Below are positions 37,219-49,500 of a stretch of 64,000 nucleotides of DNA, in pieces (position 1 is the first letter of the stretch; each line of letters starts with the position of its first letter). The stretch comes from Hyaloscypha bicolor E (Eukaryota; Ascomycota; Leotiomycetes; Helotiales; Hyaloscyphaceae), in NCBI RefSeq assembly GCF_002865645.1, contig NW_020194667.1:1759762-1823761 (forward strand), read 5' to 3'. Both the position numbers and the translations under genes were made by a program. The notes beneath the pieces are model-generated. The model was not told the origin of the DNA. It was given only the letters and a program-made list of their open reading frames with translations, and made no database searches.

Positions 37219-37345
37219 AGTACTCGAGATATTATCTTAATAAAAAAAAGAAGAGAAGAGAATAAAAGAGCTATATATATAAGAATAGTAAATAGCCGAG
37301 AATATATAACTAGTTATATAACCTATTTCCTAATTTTTTATTATA
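37219..37345 (-). repeat. Right part of the D repeat split by C2
   Basis: Starts with the AGTAC duplication, then reads as the reverse complement of 9748-9880 (TCTCGGCTATTTACTA...ATATAGCTC). The right edge is approximate. Confidence 0.75.
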
Positions 37346-38546
37346 ATATATTTTATATAAACTATAAATAGTAAATAGTAAATAAATATAAATATTATAT
37401 ATTATATAAAATAATATTATTTCTATAATAAAAGAAGTAAATATTTTTAAATATTAAATACTTTTATATAATTTATATTTATTATTACTAAAGTCTTTTT
37501 ATAAGCTTTAATAAAGCATTTTAGGCCTTTATATATTTAAGATTAATTAATATTTCAAATAAATAACAAAAATCTTTTAAAGATAATAAACTAATATTAT
37601 AAAATAATAATAAGGCTTTTATATTATTTTTAGCTACTAAATTTATAAAAATAATAATTTCTCTTATATATTAATAAATAGAGCTTATTCTTATAACTTA
37701 TATATTATATTCTTAAATATTATACTAATTAATATATAATATATTTATCTAGAATATTTGAGGCTTTATTTTATAATATAGATAAAATAATATATTAGTA
37801 AGATTTCGAGTAATTATTATAGTATATTTATTTAATATAATCTTAGAATTAAAGATATTACCTTAAATATAAAATAAGTATTTATAGCTTTAGTTATAAA
37901 TAGTAATATAATTTAAGCTATATTATAAAGCAGTTCTATTATATCCTAGAAATAGAATAACTAGCTAAAGATTCTATAATAGTTTAATATTTTCGATTTT
38001 AAATATTTTATTAGCTAGATTATTCTAAAAAATAAGATATAAATAATCTATTATAGTTATACTTAGTTTATAGATTTCGAGCCAAGATCTATATATAATA
38101 AAATAGAACTAAAAAGAAGAGATTCTTATAAGAAGAAATTATAGCCTTTATAATATTTACTACTAGTTATATTATTATTTAGGCTCGAATTTTAGCCTAA
38201 ATATAATAAGTAATCTCAAAATATAGTATTAAAGTTTAGGGCAGTAATTATGGATTCTTCTAGTTAAAGCTACCCGGTATCTTATTAGCGGGGTTATAGC
38301 TTAGCTGCGGTATGACTAATTAGGGGAACCTAGTAAGAAGAGGTGAGATTTAGGTAGAAGGGCTAAAATATATATAAAAAACAAGTATTAAGTATTATAA
38401 GATAGAAGTTATTAGGTTATTAAAAAGAAAGAAAGAAAGAGAAGAAGTAAGTAATAATAGGATATAACTTTTATATTCTATATACATGCCTTACTTAATA
38501 TAGTAGTTATAGTTTCCTAATATAGACTTGCTATTTAATTATTTAC
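37346..38546. other. AT-rich DNA with one less-mutated patch
   Basis: Mostly degraded and unidentified. From about 38238 to 38350 the sequence is noticeably richer in G and C (TACCCGGTATCTTATTAGCG, GTTATAGCTTAGCTGCGGTA). The next 150 bp end in TACATGCCTTACTTAATATAG, similar to the D repeat end. It may be a solo LTR of a D relative, but no duplication was found. Confidence 0.4.

Positions 38547-38590
<44 letters not shown>
38547..38590 (+). repeat. (AAT)n microsatellite, about 14 units
   Basis: An uninterrupted TAA/AAT run of 44 nt. Confidence 0.95.
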
Positions 38591-38594
<4 letters not shown>

Positions 38595-39208
38595 GAAAAT
38601 ATAATAAATTAATTTTCTAGAATTTTATATATTTTTAAAAAATATTAATTTTTAAATAAGCTTTTACTAAATTAAGTTATTTTATTTTATTAAAAATTTT
38701 ATTTTAATTCAAATACCTTATTAATATTCTTAAAAACTTTATAAATAAATTATTTTTTTAAAAAAGAAGCCTTTTTTATTAAAAAGATTTAATTATTATT
38801 TATAATATAAGAAAATAAGCTAAAAAATTTAATAGATTTATTAAAGATATTAATATAATTATTAAGAAATTTATTATTAATAAAATAAAATATAAAAATA
38901 TAAAAGTTAAAAAGAATATTTAATATTATAAGAATATAATAAATTAGCTTAAATAAAAATTACTTGCTTTTTAGCTTTTTTTTTTCTTTTTTGTTTTTTT
39001 TCTAGTTATCTTAATTTATTAGTAATTTCTTATTTCTTAAGCTTTCTTTAAAATTATTAAAATTATTAAAATTCTAAATTTAATTTTCTTTATTAAGAAC
39101 TATATAATTTTTAAGACCTAATTAGTTTAAATTAAGAATAAGTTATAAGGTAAATATTAATTTATATTTTTTAAAAAATCTTAAATATAAATTAAATAAG
39201 AAGCTTTT
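38591..39208 (+). mobile_element. Left fragment of family B copy 3 (gag part), cut by B2
   Basis: Aligns in order with B1 gag from about 1560 to 2570 with deletions. The matching right fragment starts at 52598, where the B1 equivalent resumes near 2574. B2 therefore inserted into B3. An AAGCT sequence occurs at both junctions (39201-39205 and 52598-52602), with a few extra T on the left, and is a likely target duplication. Confidence 0.75.
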
Positions 39209-39326
39209 TATTATAATTTAGTTCTTGATTTTTATTAGCTAATATAATTACTTAACTATTACTTATATTCTATTACTTATATTCTATTATTTATATTTTA
39301 TTATCTTTTAAATATATATAATATAA

Positions 39327-39497
39327 TATTATAGTAAGAATTACTGAATTGGGGCTAGTATAATTACTTTACTTAGTCAGGATCTATATATATACTTCCT
39401 AAAGCTTTATATTTTACTTAAGCTCTTTTTTAACTAGTTTAATTAACTCTTTTACTATTTAATATAACTCCCTATTCTATAATCTTTATATATATTA
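39327..39497 (+). repeat. 5' LTR of the copia element
   Basis: 171 bp, TATTATAGTAAGAATTACTG...TTATATATATTA. Identical in length to 46122-46292, with few transition differences. Confidence 0.93.
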
Positions 39498-39589
39498 GTT
39501 ATAAGCCCGGCCTCGCACTAATAAGCTTTCTAATTAGTATACTATAGAGAGTATTTAAGAGCTTATTTAATTCATTTCTTTGAAAATTA

Positions 39590-40960
39590 TACTTTAGTTT
39601 ATATTTCTATTATTAACTAATTAATAGAAACTATTCCTATAATTCTTACTATTTCTATAAGCTTAATTACAATTATATTAGAAGCTGCGGTTAAGATTAT
39701 TATCCTAAAAAACTATAGTTCCTGGGCGGACTAGTTTAATACTCTTTATAAAATAGCTAGTAATAAGGATATCTGGAATAAAATTAACTTATTTAATAAT
39801 AAAGTAATTAAAACGAATATGGCAGCTCCTTTTAGGCCTTTCCTTATAATTAACGAGCTTATACTAAAGGAAATAGAGGATTATTATATTAGATATTAAG
39901 TTAATACGGAAAATTGGAATAAGAATACTTAACCTATAATTAAAAAGAAATTAAAACTAGTATTTCTATAGCCTATAATATTCGGGGATATTAGAGATTA
40001 CTATTTGGCATTCTTACGGGATTATAAGATCAAGAAACTAGACTAGATAAATAAGCTAATATACTATTATATAATTAGGTAATAGCTTTATTAAATAGTT
40101 AATATAGAGATTCTTATGAATTTTACTTTAGGATTTAAAGAAAGCAAATAGAGTTCTATTTATAAGATTCTTATGGCTTTATTAATAAAATATAGTTTTA
40201 TAGATATAGTATAAATTACTATTACTCGGAAAGTATATAGCTCGGTTCTATTATAAATAAGTAAAGAAGAAGTGAGCCTAAAGTACTAGTTTACTAATTA
40301 GGAGAAAGTACTTAATTATATAAGAGCTCTCAAAATTACTGAAATTAAAGGTATTCTAGTAATAATTGAATTCTTAATAGCTCTCTAGTAGAAACTCGTA
40401 CTAACCTGGATAATAGAATAGTTTAGTAATCTATATAGTAAAGACGAACTAGGGCTTCTAGTTCTTATACTCGAATAATATAGCCAGGTATTTAATTGGA
40501 TTATTATAGAAAATCAGAATACTAAGTATTTAGGAGCTCCTATAATTTTTGCTATATTCGGGAATTGGTCTAATAAAGAATTAGATAGTAAGCCCGATTC
40601 AGACAAATACAAGTATTATAAGTACTCTTATAAGAGTACTAAGAACTTTAAATACTAGTAGAACCTATTTAGCTATACTACTATAGAAATTGCAATTACT
40701 AGATTAAGTAAGACTTAGACAAAATTCAAGTCTAATAAGAAATAAATTAGAAAGATCCGGAAAAGGCTCTTAATTAAGTATTAGAAGGATCTGGAAACTT
40801 AGCTAGGAAAGAAATATAGTATAAAAATCGCTAGCAGATAAGCTATAGAGAAACTAATACCCGGTACTAGTTCTAAAAAGGAGCTCAAAATATCTAGAAC
40901 CTAATTTTCTAGGAATTTTAATATTACTTTAGTAGATCCTATATTTATAATCCAGAGTTC
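39590..40960 (+). pseudogene. RIP-inactivated gag of the copia element
   Basis: Readable segments include SSWADQFNTLYKIASNKDIW and KVIKTNMAAPFRPFLIINEL, typical of UBN2-type copia Gag (W-x-x-W/Q...spacing). A Tyr-rich patch at about 40605-40660 (YKYYKYSYKSTKNF) may be a mutated zinc knuckle. Stops fall at Gln/Trp codons. Confidence 0.75.
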
Positions 40961-43900
40961 AGGTTAGGGAATTTATATAATACTTGATTTCTTAAGATAT
41001 CTATTCTTTTAGAGTATTTTATTAGATAATTATAATACTATATACTTGATTAATAATAAGAATTTAATTAATTCTGGTACTTTTATTAAAATAAAAATTA
41101 ATAATTATATAGAAGCAGGAATAACTAGTCTTTTAATTATTAGATATAGTATTTATATAATTAAAAATATAGTTAATAGACTTGCGGGATTATATACTAA
41201 AGATCTAATTCTTTATAATATTATAGTTATTAAAGGGTTTTATATAAATATTATTTCTAAAGTTTACTTAATAGAAAAGAAAGCTTAGTATTATAAATAT
41301 AATCTTATAATTAGACTAGAAGATTATAATGAGAATATAATATTAATATAATTAAAATATAGATTAAATTTAGTTTTCCTTAAATATAAGCTATTCTTTA
41401 TTTATTCTAATATTCTATTCGAAATTCTTACTAGTACTAGTAATATACTTATATTTCTAATACTCGAATATTTAATTAGAGCTTAGTATAAGAAATTAAG
41501 AGAGTATCTTAAGCTAAAAAGTAATTCAGAAGAAAAATAATATATGAAAGCAAGGCATTTAGCCTATAAAGCTCTATAAAAGCTTATTAATTATATATAT
41601 AATATGAAAATTAATAAACTAATAAGAATTATATATTAATTTTATACTCTAGTATATAATAAGTAAGTAATCTTATATAGGCTAACTAAGAGAAAGTTTA
41701 TTTAACTATTTTAGAGAATCTTATAGAACCTATTTAATTACTTAAATAGCTATAATAGTTCGAGCTAAATTCTAATAATTAAGAACGAATTTAGTAAAAA
41801 GCTTTTTGGATACCTTTTACTAAATAAGAAAGGTTTACTAGTATTTAATATAATTAGGGATTTTAAGTAATAGATATATAGATAATATAACTTTTTAATT
41901 ACTTATATTAAATATAATTAGGAGAAAGTAGTTATTCTAATCTAAGAAATATTAGTCTATTAGATCTGGGTAAAAGAATAAGATATTGAAATCGAGCTTT
42001 TTTCTTTATATATATATGAGCCAAATAGTAATACCAAGCAAATAAGGCAGGAGATTATAAATAAGGCTATTATAATATACTTAATAGCTAATTTACCTGA
42101 AAAGCTATAGCCAGAGAGCTTTATAGCCGCAATTTACTTATATAATTAGAGCCTTTTATATATAAATTACTAGAGAATACCGAATAAAGTACTCAATTTA
42201 TAGTTCTATAATAATTTCTATTAATATAATTCAGAGCTTATAGTTTAAATAATAATTAATCTCAGGTCTAATTAGAATAGAATCTATATATATAATTCTA
42301 AGATATATCTAATAATTAAGGACTATAAAATAGAATAGAATAAAAAATATTTAAGGTTATATTATATAAATATATCAGATATTTAATTAGATATATTATA
42401 TTTAAAATTTATAAAATCTGGGTTCTTATACTTAATTAAATAATTATTATATATAATATTATATTTAATAAGAATATTCTTTATAAAAAGAACTATAAAC
42501 ATACGGAAAGCTATTATATAAATATTATAAAGAATATAGTAGAACTATTTCTAGAGAATAAGATTCAGGATACTAAATTAATCTTTAATAATAAGGAATT
42601 ATAGTATAATAGCTTACTAGAGCAAATTGAAAATGAGCCTAAACTAGAGAGTAATAAGTAAATAAACTAATAATTAAAAGAGCTTATAAGTATATTAATA
42701 GGTTATAATTCGGGAATAAGGAACTCTATAATTTTATTAGAAATAGAACTCATAACTCTATAAAGTATTCTAGAGCCAGAAAGTATACTAGAGCCTAGAA
42801 ATAGTAGAAATAAAAGTACTAAGCTTTTAAGAAGGCTTAATACTATAGAGAGAAATATAATAAAATATACCGGAACTATTAGAAAAGTATACTAAACTAA
42901 TAAAAGCAAGAAAGAATCTTTTTAGAACTCGTAATAAGGTCTACTAATAGCTCTTATAAATAAAGCGAGAAGCTTACCTATAAAATAAGCAAATAGCTTA
43001 ATAGAAATAAAAAGATCTTTTATAAAAAGAGTAAATAGCTTAGTTAAAATAGAAAATCAAATAGTAAAACTAAAGAGAAAATAAATAAGAAGCCAATTAT
43101 TAAAACCAGAAATAAACTAATTCAAATATATTTATATAAGGGAAATAATTAGGATAGAGATCCAGGTAAAGCTAGTAGTAATATAATTAGTATAGTAAAT
43201 ATATTATTATAAATAATAGATGAATTGAATTAGATTAATTACTTAGAATTTCTTTTAGGATCTCTCTAGCCTAATTAGCTAGAGAAGTATAAGAAGGAAT
43301 TTAATTATAAAACTATTTATACTATAATTATAATAGTAGTTTAATTAAGAATATATCCAGAATAGAAAGCTCTAGGTAATATAATAATAAAAGAAATTCA
43401 TATTAATAATCTTTTAAAGATTCTAAAGATATAAAATAATCTAGAAAAATACCTAACTAGGAAGTATTTTAAATTAGATACTAAACTAGAGATTAATAAC
43501 TTTAAAGCTCGAAATTACTAGAGAATTATTTCTAGTAATAAAGCAAATATATTTCCGATCTCTTTAAAATAAGTATTTATATATAAAATTAATTCTAATA
43601 AATATATTACTCAGTATTATTTAAGGCTAGTAGTTTATAGAGATCTCTAAAAAAAAGTATTACTTTTATCTATATATACTACTATACTTATAGTAAGGTT
43701 TTTTTAAATAGCTAATATAATTGCGGTTTATTTTAATCTAGAAATAAAGTAATTCGATATTATAAATATATTTATTAATATAAAAAGAGATTCTAATAGG
43801 CCTATAATAGTATATAAGTTACTAGACGGTTTCAAGGTACTAGGATATATAATAGAAATAGATCGAGCTCTATATAGGCTATAAGACTCTTTTATTCTAT

Positions 43901-45010
43901 AATATAAATACTAGATAAATATTTTCAAGAAAATTAAACTCTCTGAATTTAATAAAGAGCCCTGTATTTATATAAATAGAGATTATAAGATCTTTATTAT
44001 TTTCTATATAAATGACTTTTAAGTACTTTATTATAAGAATAATAAAATATATACTTAATTAATTATTATTTAGATTAAAAGAATTTATAAGCTTTATAAT
44101 ATATAGGATATAAAATAGTTTCTAGGAATTTATATAATTAGAGATCGGAAGGCTAAAAAGCTCTAGCTAATTTATAATACCTATATTAAGAAAATTACTA
44201 AGAAGTTTAGAATAGTAAATAGAAAGTATTCTAGTATTCTATTACCTGGAATTAATCTTTAGAAAATAGTAGTTAAGCTTATCTATATTAAATTAAGATA
44301 TATTAGAAGAAAGTTAGATTACTACTTTATACTATAATTATAATTAGACTAGATATAGCTTTTATTACTTTAGTACCCTCTTAGTTCTTAATAAACCCTA
44401 TTCTAGAATACTTTATAGCTATAGATTAGGCTCTCTAATACTTATTTAAAATCCGGTTTTTAGTAATTTAGTATAATAGAAAATATAGAAAAATATAGCT
44501 ATAAATTATATCTAATACTTTATATATAGATAATCTAGATATAAGACAATTAAGCTATAAGTATATAATTTCCTTATTTAGAGATTTAATATTATAGAAA
44601 GTTATTTAATAAAATACTATAACTATTTCTTTAACCGAATTAGAAATATATAAAATTGCTTATATAATAAAGGAAACTATAGCTTTCTAGATACTATTTA
44701 GGAATTTATACTTAGATCTTAGAAAGCTCTAAACTATATTCTATAATAATAAGTAAATTATTTAATTAATTATTAGAGAAAATAAAAGAATTACTATAAA
44801 GCTCTATTATATTAATATCTAAAATATATAGCTATATTAAGAATATAGTAAAGATATCTTTTAAGTTATATATTTTTAAATAAGTAATATACTAGTAAAT
44901 AGACTTATAAAAAATCTATCCCGATTTAAATTCGAGAACTTTAGAGCTTTATTAAATCTTTAGAATATTAGAATAAAGATTAAAATAATTAAATAATATA
45001 AAAAGAGGCT
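40961..45010 (+). pseudogene. RIP-inactivated pol of the copia element (PR-INT-RT-RH)
   Basis: The protease region at about 41025-41285 resembles the fungal copia type: LDNYNTIYLINNKNL for the active-site stretch and VIKGFYINIISKVYL downstream. It contains an 80-codon stretch free of stops (41046-41288). The Gag-pre-integrase and integrase part is at about 41520-42400 (ARHLAYKALQKLIN, then EFSKKLFGYLL). Reverse transcriptase is at about 43240-44100, its YVDD box changed to Y-I-N-D at 44005-44016. It also has YKLLDGFKVLGYIIEIDRAL and KAKKLQLIYNTYIKK. RNase H lies at about 44300-44980 (QYPLSS... and ITISLTELEIYKIAYIIKET). Not functional. Confidence 0.88.
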
Positions 45011-45059
45011 TTTATTTATGTTTTTTATTTATAAAATCTATTAAAATAATAGAGCTTAA

Positions 45060-46000
45060 GAGCTAATAGCAGGAAATCTAAAAGCGCTTTATTATAGTAT
45101 TAATAAGCTTATATAAAAGGTCCTTTATTTAATTAAACTATTTCTCATTTTTCTTAATAGCCTTTAAAGCCTTAGTAAAAGAGCTCTTATTACTATTCTC
45201 TTTATTAGATTCGGTAATCTCAAGTATAATATAAATAAAATACCTAAAAGCAGACAAATACTTTAAAAGAGTTAGAATCTATAAAGAGAATTAAGAAAAA
45301 GGGGCTTATAGTATCTTTAGTAATCGGGAGTTTAGTAAGAAAGAGCTATATAATAGGGATATAAGAGATTAAAATAGCGGAATAAAAATAACTAGAAGTA
45401 TATTTCTAGTAATAAGAACCTTTACTAATAGTATTATAGTAAGAACTATTACTTTTGTCTTTTAGAGCAGAAGAGACTAAATCAAATCAAAACGAGCTTT
45501 GGAATAGTATAGAGAACTTATAATAATTTATATAAGGGATTTCTCTGAGACTAATATAAGTAAAACGAGAAATGCGAGATTTAGGGATAGTTTTTTTTAC
45601 GGTTAGTAAAAAAGTACTGGGAGTATTAGAAGATATTATAGGGATCTAAACCTTGATATTTTATTAAATATAAACTTTATATTAAAAATCAAGAGCTATA
45701 TTTATAGTAGTCTTGCAAGCTACTTAATACTATCCAAAGTTAGTAAAAGGTAAAGTAAGAATATATTTTGGATTAAAAATATCTTGGATTTGCGAGCCGG
45801 AATTAACTTAATATTAATATAGGAAGAGGTAGAACTAGTACGAGCTATGTTTGTAATAATTGGAAGCTTGGAAAGAGAGCTCTAGAAGAATATTAAAGAA
45901 GAGCGGTTTGATTAGAGGCTCTGGAGTTAGTAGAAAGGGGGGCTTTTTATAGAGCTTTCCTGAAATTCGGTAATCTAGGGAAATAATATATACTAAGCCT
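45060..46000 (-). pseudogene. Possible antisense reading frame in the copia 3' segment
   Basis: The roughly 1-kb segment after RNase H is richer in G and C than the rest of the element. On the minus strand it reads as protein-like pieces broken only by TAG/TAA/TGA that could be Gln, Trp or Arg: SSNTPSTFLLTVKKTIPKSR, SSALKDKSNSSYYNTISKGS, then in a second frame ITESNKENSNKSSFTKALKA and NQIKDLLYKLINTI. It would be a Ser/Thr/Lys-rich protein with a helical end. No known family was recognised and the plus strand is also partly open, so this is tentative. Confidence 0.3.
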
Positions 46001-46121
46001 ATTCGGTTCGGAATATTAATACGGCTTTATAAAACCTATATATTAAATAATTTTTGCTATTTCAAAGCTCTCTAATTAGATAGAACAGGTAGAATATAAT
46101 ATTATACCTTCCTGGAAGATA

Positions 46122-46292
46122 TATTATAGTAAGAATTACTGAATTAGGGCTAGTATAATTGCTCTACTTAGTCAGGATCTATATATATACTTCTTAAAGC
46201 TTTATACTTCACTCAAGCTCTTTTCTAACTAGTTTAATTAATTCTTTTACTATTTAATATAACTCTCTATTCTATAATCTTTATATATATTA
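46122..46292 (+). repeat. 3' LTR of the copia element
   Basis: 171 bp, pairs with 39327-39497. It is followed by the TATAA duplication and then by the remainder of the B2 LTR. Confidence 0.93.
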
Positions 46293-46297
46293 TATAA

Positions 46298-46494
46298 TTA
46301 TTTTATTAAAGATATATACTTGAAATATACTAGAGATATTTAAAAGGCTAAATTCTTTATAAATTAGTATATTATAAAAATATATATTCTCTTATAGTTT
46401 TTTATATTTTAGTTTTCTTTTCTTTAGCTTTAAATTATCTTTATAAGAAATCTTTTACTTTACTTTTTAAGCCCTAAATATTGTATTTATAATA
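46298..46494 (+). repeat. Right part of the split 5' LTR of B2
   Basis: Continues the LTR interrupted at 39326 and ends TTTATAATA at 46494. The left part is 39209-39326. Confidence 0.85.
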
Positions 46495-46559
46495 GTATTT
46501 AAAGTTTATTTCTTTTAATTCTATAAAGAATTTCAAATAAACTAATTTAGAAATATAAG

Positions 46560-49500
46560 TATTATTAAAATAATAGAACCTTAGAAATATAAGTAATAAA
46601 CTCTAGAATAATAAAAGTAAAAAGCTTTAGAATTCTTAAAGAAATTAGATATTTATATTTTTATAAATATATATTAGTAATATATTAAAAATCTCTTTAA
46701 AAACCTCGAAAACTAAAGAATTTTATATAAAGGCTACTTTTTAATTAAGTTCTAGAGTAATAGGCATTTATAGGCTAGTAATTTAATTATTATTTTCAAG
46801 CCTTATTTTATAATCTTATAGGTCTTATATATATACTAGTAATAAAGTTATTAGAAAGAATATAATAAAAGAAAAATATAATAAATTAATTTCTTAAAAT
46901 AAAATATTATATAATCCGGAATTATATTAATTTTTATTAAGGCTTTTAAAGCTTTTACTAATTTAGATTATTTTATTAGTAATTCTTTTCGAACTAAATA
47001 CTATATTAATATTTCTAGAGAATTTATAAATAAGTTTATAGAAATAAAATCCTTTATTTTTATTATAAAGTTTTTAGAAACTAATAATTCTATTATTACT
47101 AAAGAATTATATAAATGAGCCAGAAAGTCTAATATCTTATTTAAAAACATTAATATTATTATAAAGAGCTATTAGAAAAATATCTAGAAAGCCCTTATAT
47201 ATAAGAATACCTATAGCTATAATAAGGGTATTTTCGAGAATATTAAGCTTTATAATACTAAACTCGAGAAGAATATTAAATGCTATATAGTTATAGTAAA
47301 TCGGGTTATAATAATTTCAGCTATTTCTATTTTATTAGCTTTTACTATTTTTATAATTCTAATTCTTTAAATCTTTTTCTAAAGAAGTCCGAATTATCTC
47401 TTATTTATTTCTATCTAAAATCTCTTATATTTTATTTCTTTTTTTTTTAAAGATACTAGAATTACTAAGTTTCTAGATCTAATTCTCTTTACTAAAAATT
47501 ATATTATCTTTAATAACTAGCTAGTTTAAATTAAAAATAAGCTATAAGAAAATACTAATTTATATTTCTTAAAGAATCTCAAAATCATTTATATTTCTAG
47601 TAAACTTATAAGTAATACTCTTGATTTAATTAATTCTTATATAAATAAAGATAATTCAAATTAATACTAATAGTTTATAAAATTATATTTCTATTTAAAG
47701 AAGCTATATTCCGACTTTAATAAGCTTTAAATATATTCTAGTTAAATCTTTTAAAAGTTCTATATTCTTTTCTTATAATTATTTATAAAAAGCAATATTA
47801 GTCTTTAAAATATTAAATATAAACTAAATAAAAAGCTTTTACTAAAGCTTTAGAAATCGATATATATATATATTATAATAATTCTTTTATTAATATTACT
47901 TGCTTTATTTAATATTATATTATTAATAATTAGTAAATTAAAGCTATATATAAAAAGACTAAGAAATATAAGAAAATAGAAGCTAGTCTAGCCAAGTTTA
48001 TTTCTATTATTATATTTTCTTATATTTTCAAGAAGGAATTCAAAAAGCCTATTTTTATTATTTTTATTAAATATATATCTTTTTATAAATATAAGTAATA
48101 TTTTATAAAGACTAAAAATCTCTTAATTATTAAGTATTTTAACTATAACGAGTTCGATTATTATATTAAGTATTATCTATTTATATATAATAAGGAAATT
48201 AAGATAGCTTTCTCTAGAATTAAATAAGACTTAATTTCTATTTTATTAAAATATTTAGTTTTTATTTTAGTAAAGTATTTAAAGAATTTAGGCTCTAATT
48301 CTAATATAGAATTAAAAAACAAGTATTTTTAAAGAAAGCCTTTATTTTAGGGACTTATAATATAAATTTAATAGAGATTAATTTAATTTATCTAATAAGA
48401 AGAAATACTTTATATTATTAATATAAATAAATTAGAAATTAAATCTTTTTCTTTTATTAATACTAAAGTAAATAGTTATACTTTTATTAATATAAGCTTA
48501 TTTAGCTAGTAAAACAATTCTTAAAAATAAAACTATAACCTCTTTTTTTACTCTATATTATATATAGTTTTAATAAAAAGCTAGCTAAGTTTACTAAGAA
48601 ATATATAAAAGTTTTACTTTTAATTAATAAATAAAGTATTAATATATTTATAATTATAGAAGATATAGGCTTATATAGCCAAAAATAAAACAAGCCCAAA
48701 TCTATATAATTCGGTTATATTATTAGTATTTTCTAATATTAATTAATAAAATATTATTATAAGCTATTTCTAGAAATCTATTATTTTCAAGTAATTCTTT
48801 TTTATTTAACCTAATTAAAGAAAATTATATAATATTATAGAAAAGAAGCTTTTATAGTCTAATTAAAATATAATACTTAAGTAAAAGCCAAAGAAGTAAA
48901 AAGAGATCTTTAATAAAAAATAAATACTAGATCTAGCTATTTTTATTTTTATAGTATTTAATTATATATCTAAAAGAAAAAAGAATATTATTAGTTAAAT
49001 CTCTATTTATAAGATTAATAAAAAGCTTAAAGCTTAAAAAAGAAAAGCTATTTCTGGCCTAAAGAATTAATAACTAAAAGAAATAAAGCTTTAATAACTT
49101 TAGAAAGTATTACTTTTAAAATTTAAGAAATATGCCTTTATTTTCTTTAAAAAGAAATCTAATATTCTTTCTTTTTATAAACTATATAATTATAAGATTT
49201 AGATTAAAGGCTTAAAAGAAACTAAAAATATTAAATATTAATTTTTCCGGTAATAATCTATTTAAAAGCTTCTGAAAATCAAGTATTTCTTAAAAAATAA
49301 TTAACTAAGGGCTTTATTAAAGCTAGCTAAGCATTTTTTATTTTACTAATTCTTTTTATAAAGAAAGTAAATAGAAATTTATACTTTTATATTAATTTCT
49401 ATTATTTAAATAATATTATTTAAAAGAACTTATACTTGCTTTTACTAATTAATAAGACTTTAAATTAATTATCTAAAGCTAAAATTTATAATAAACTAGA

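Larger units (their letters stand above)
39327..46292 (+). mobile_element. Complete Ty1/copia retrotransposon relic
   Basis: A 6,966-bp element with 171-bp LTRs (39327-39497 and 46122-46292) and target duplications TATAA (39322-39326 and 46293-46297). Internal order is gag, protease with Gag-pre-integrase domain, integrase, reverse transcriptase, RNase H. Integrase before reverse transcriptase is diagnostic of Ty1/copia. It sits in the 5' LTR of B2, so it is the youngest layer of this stack. RIP damage is present but lighter than in the B elements. About 1 kb of extra sequence lies between RNase H and the 3' LTR. Confidence 0.93.
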
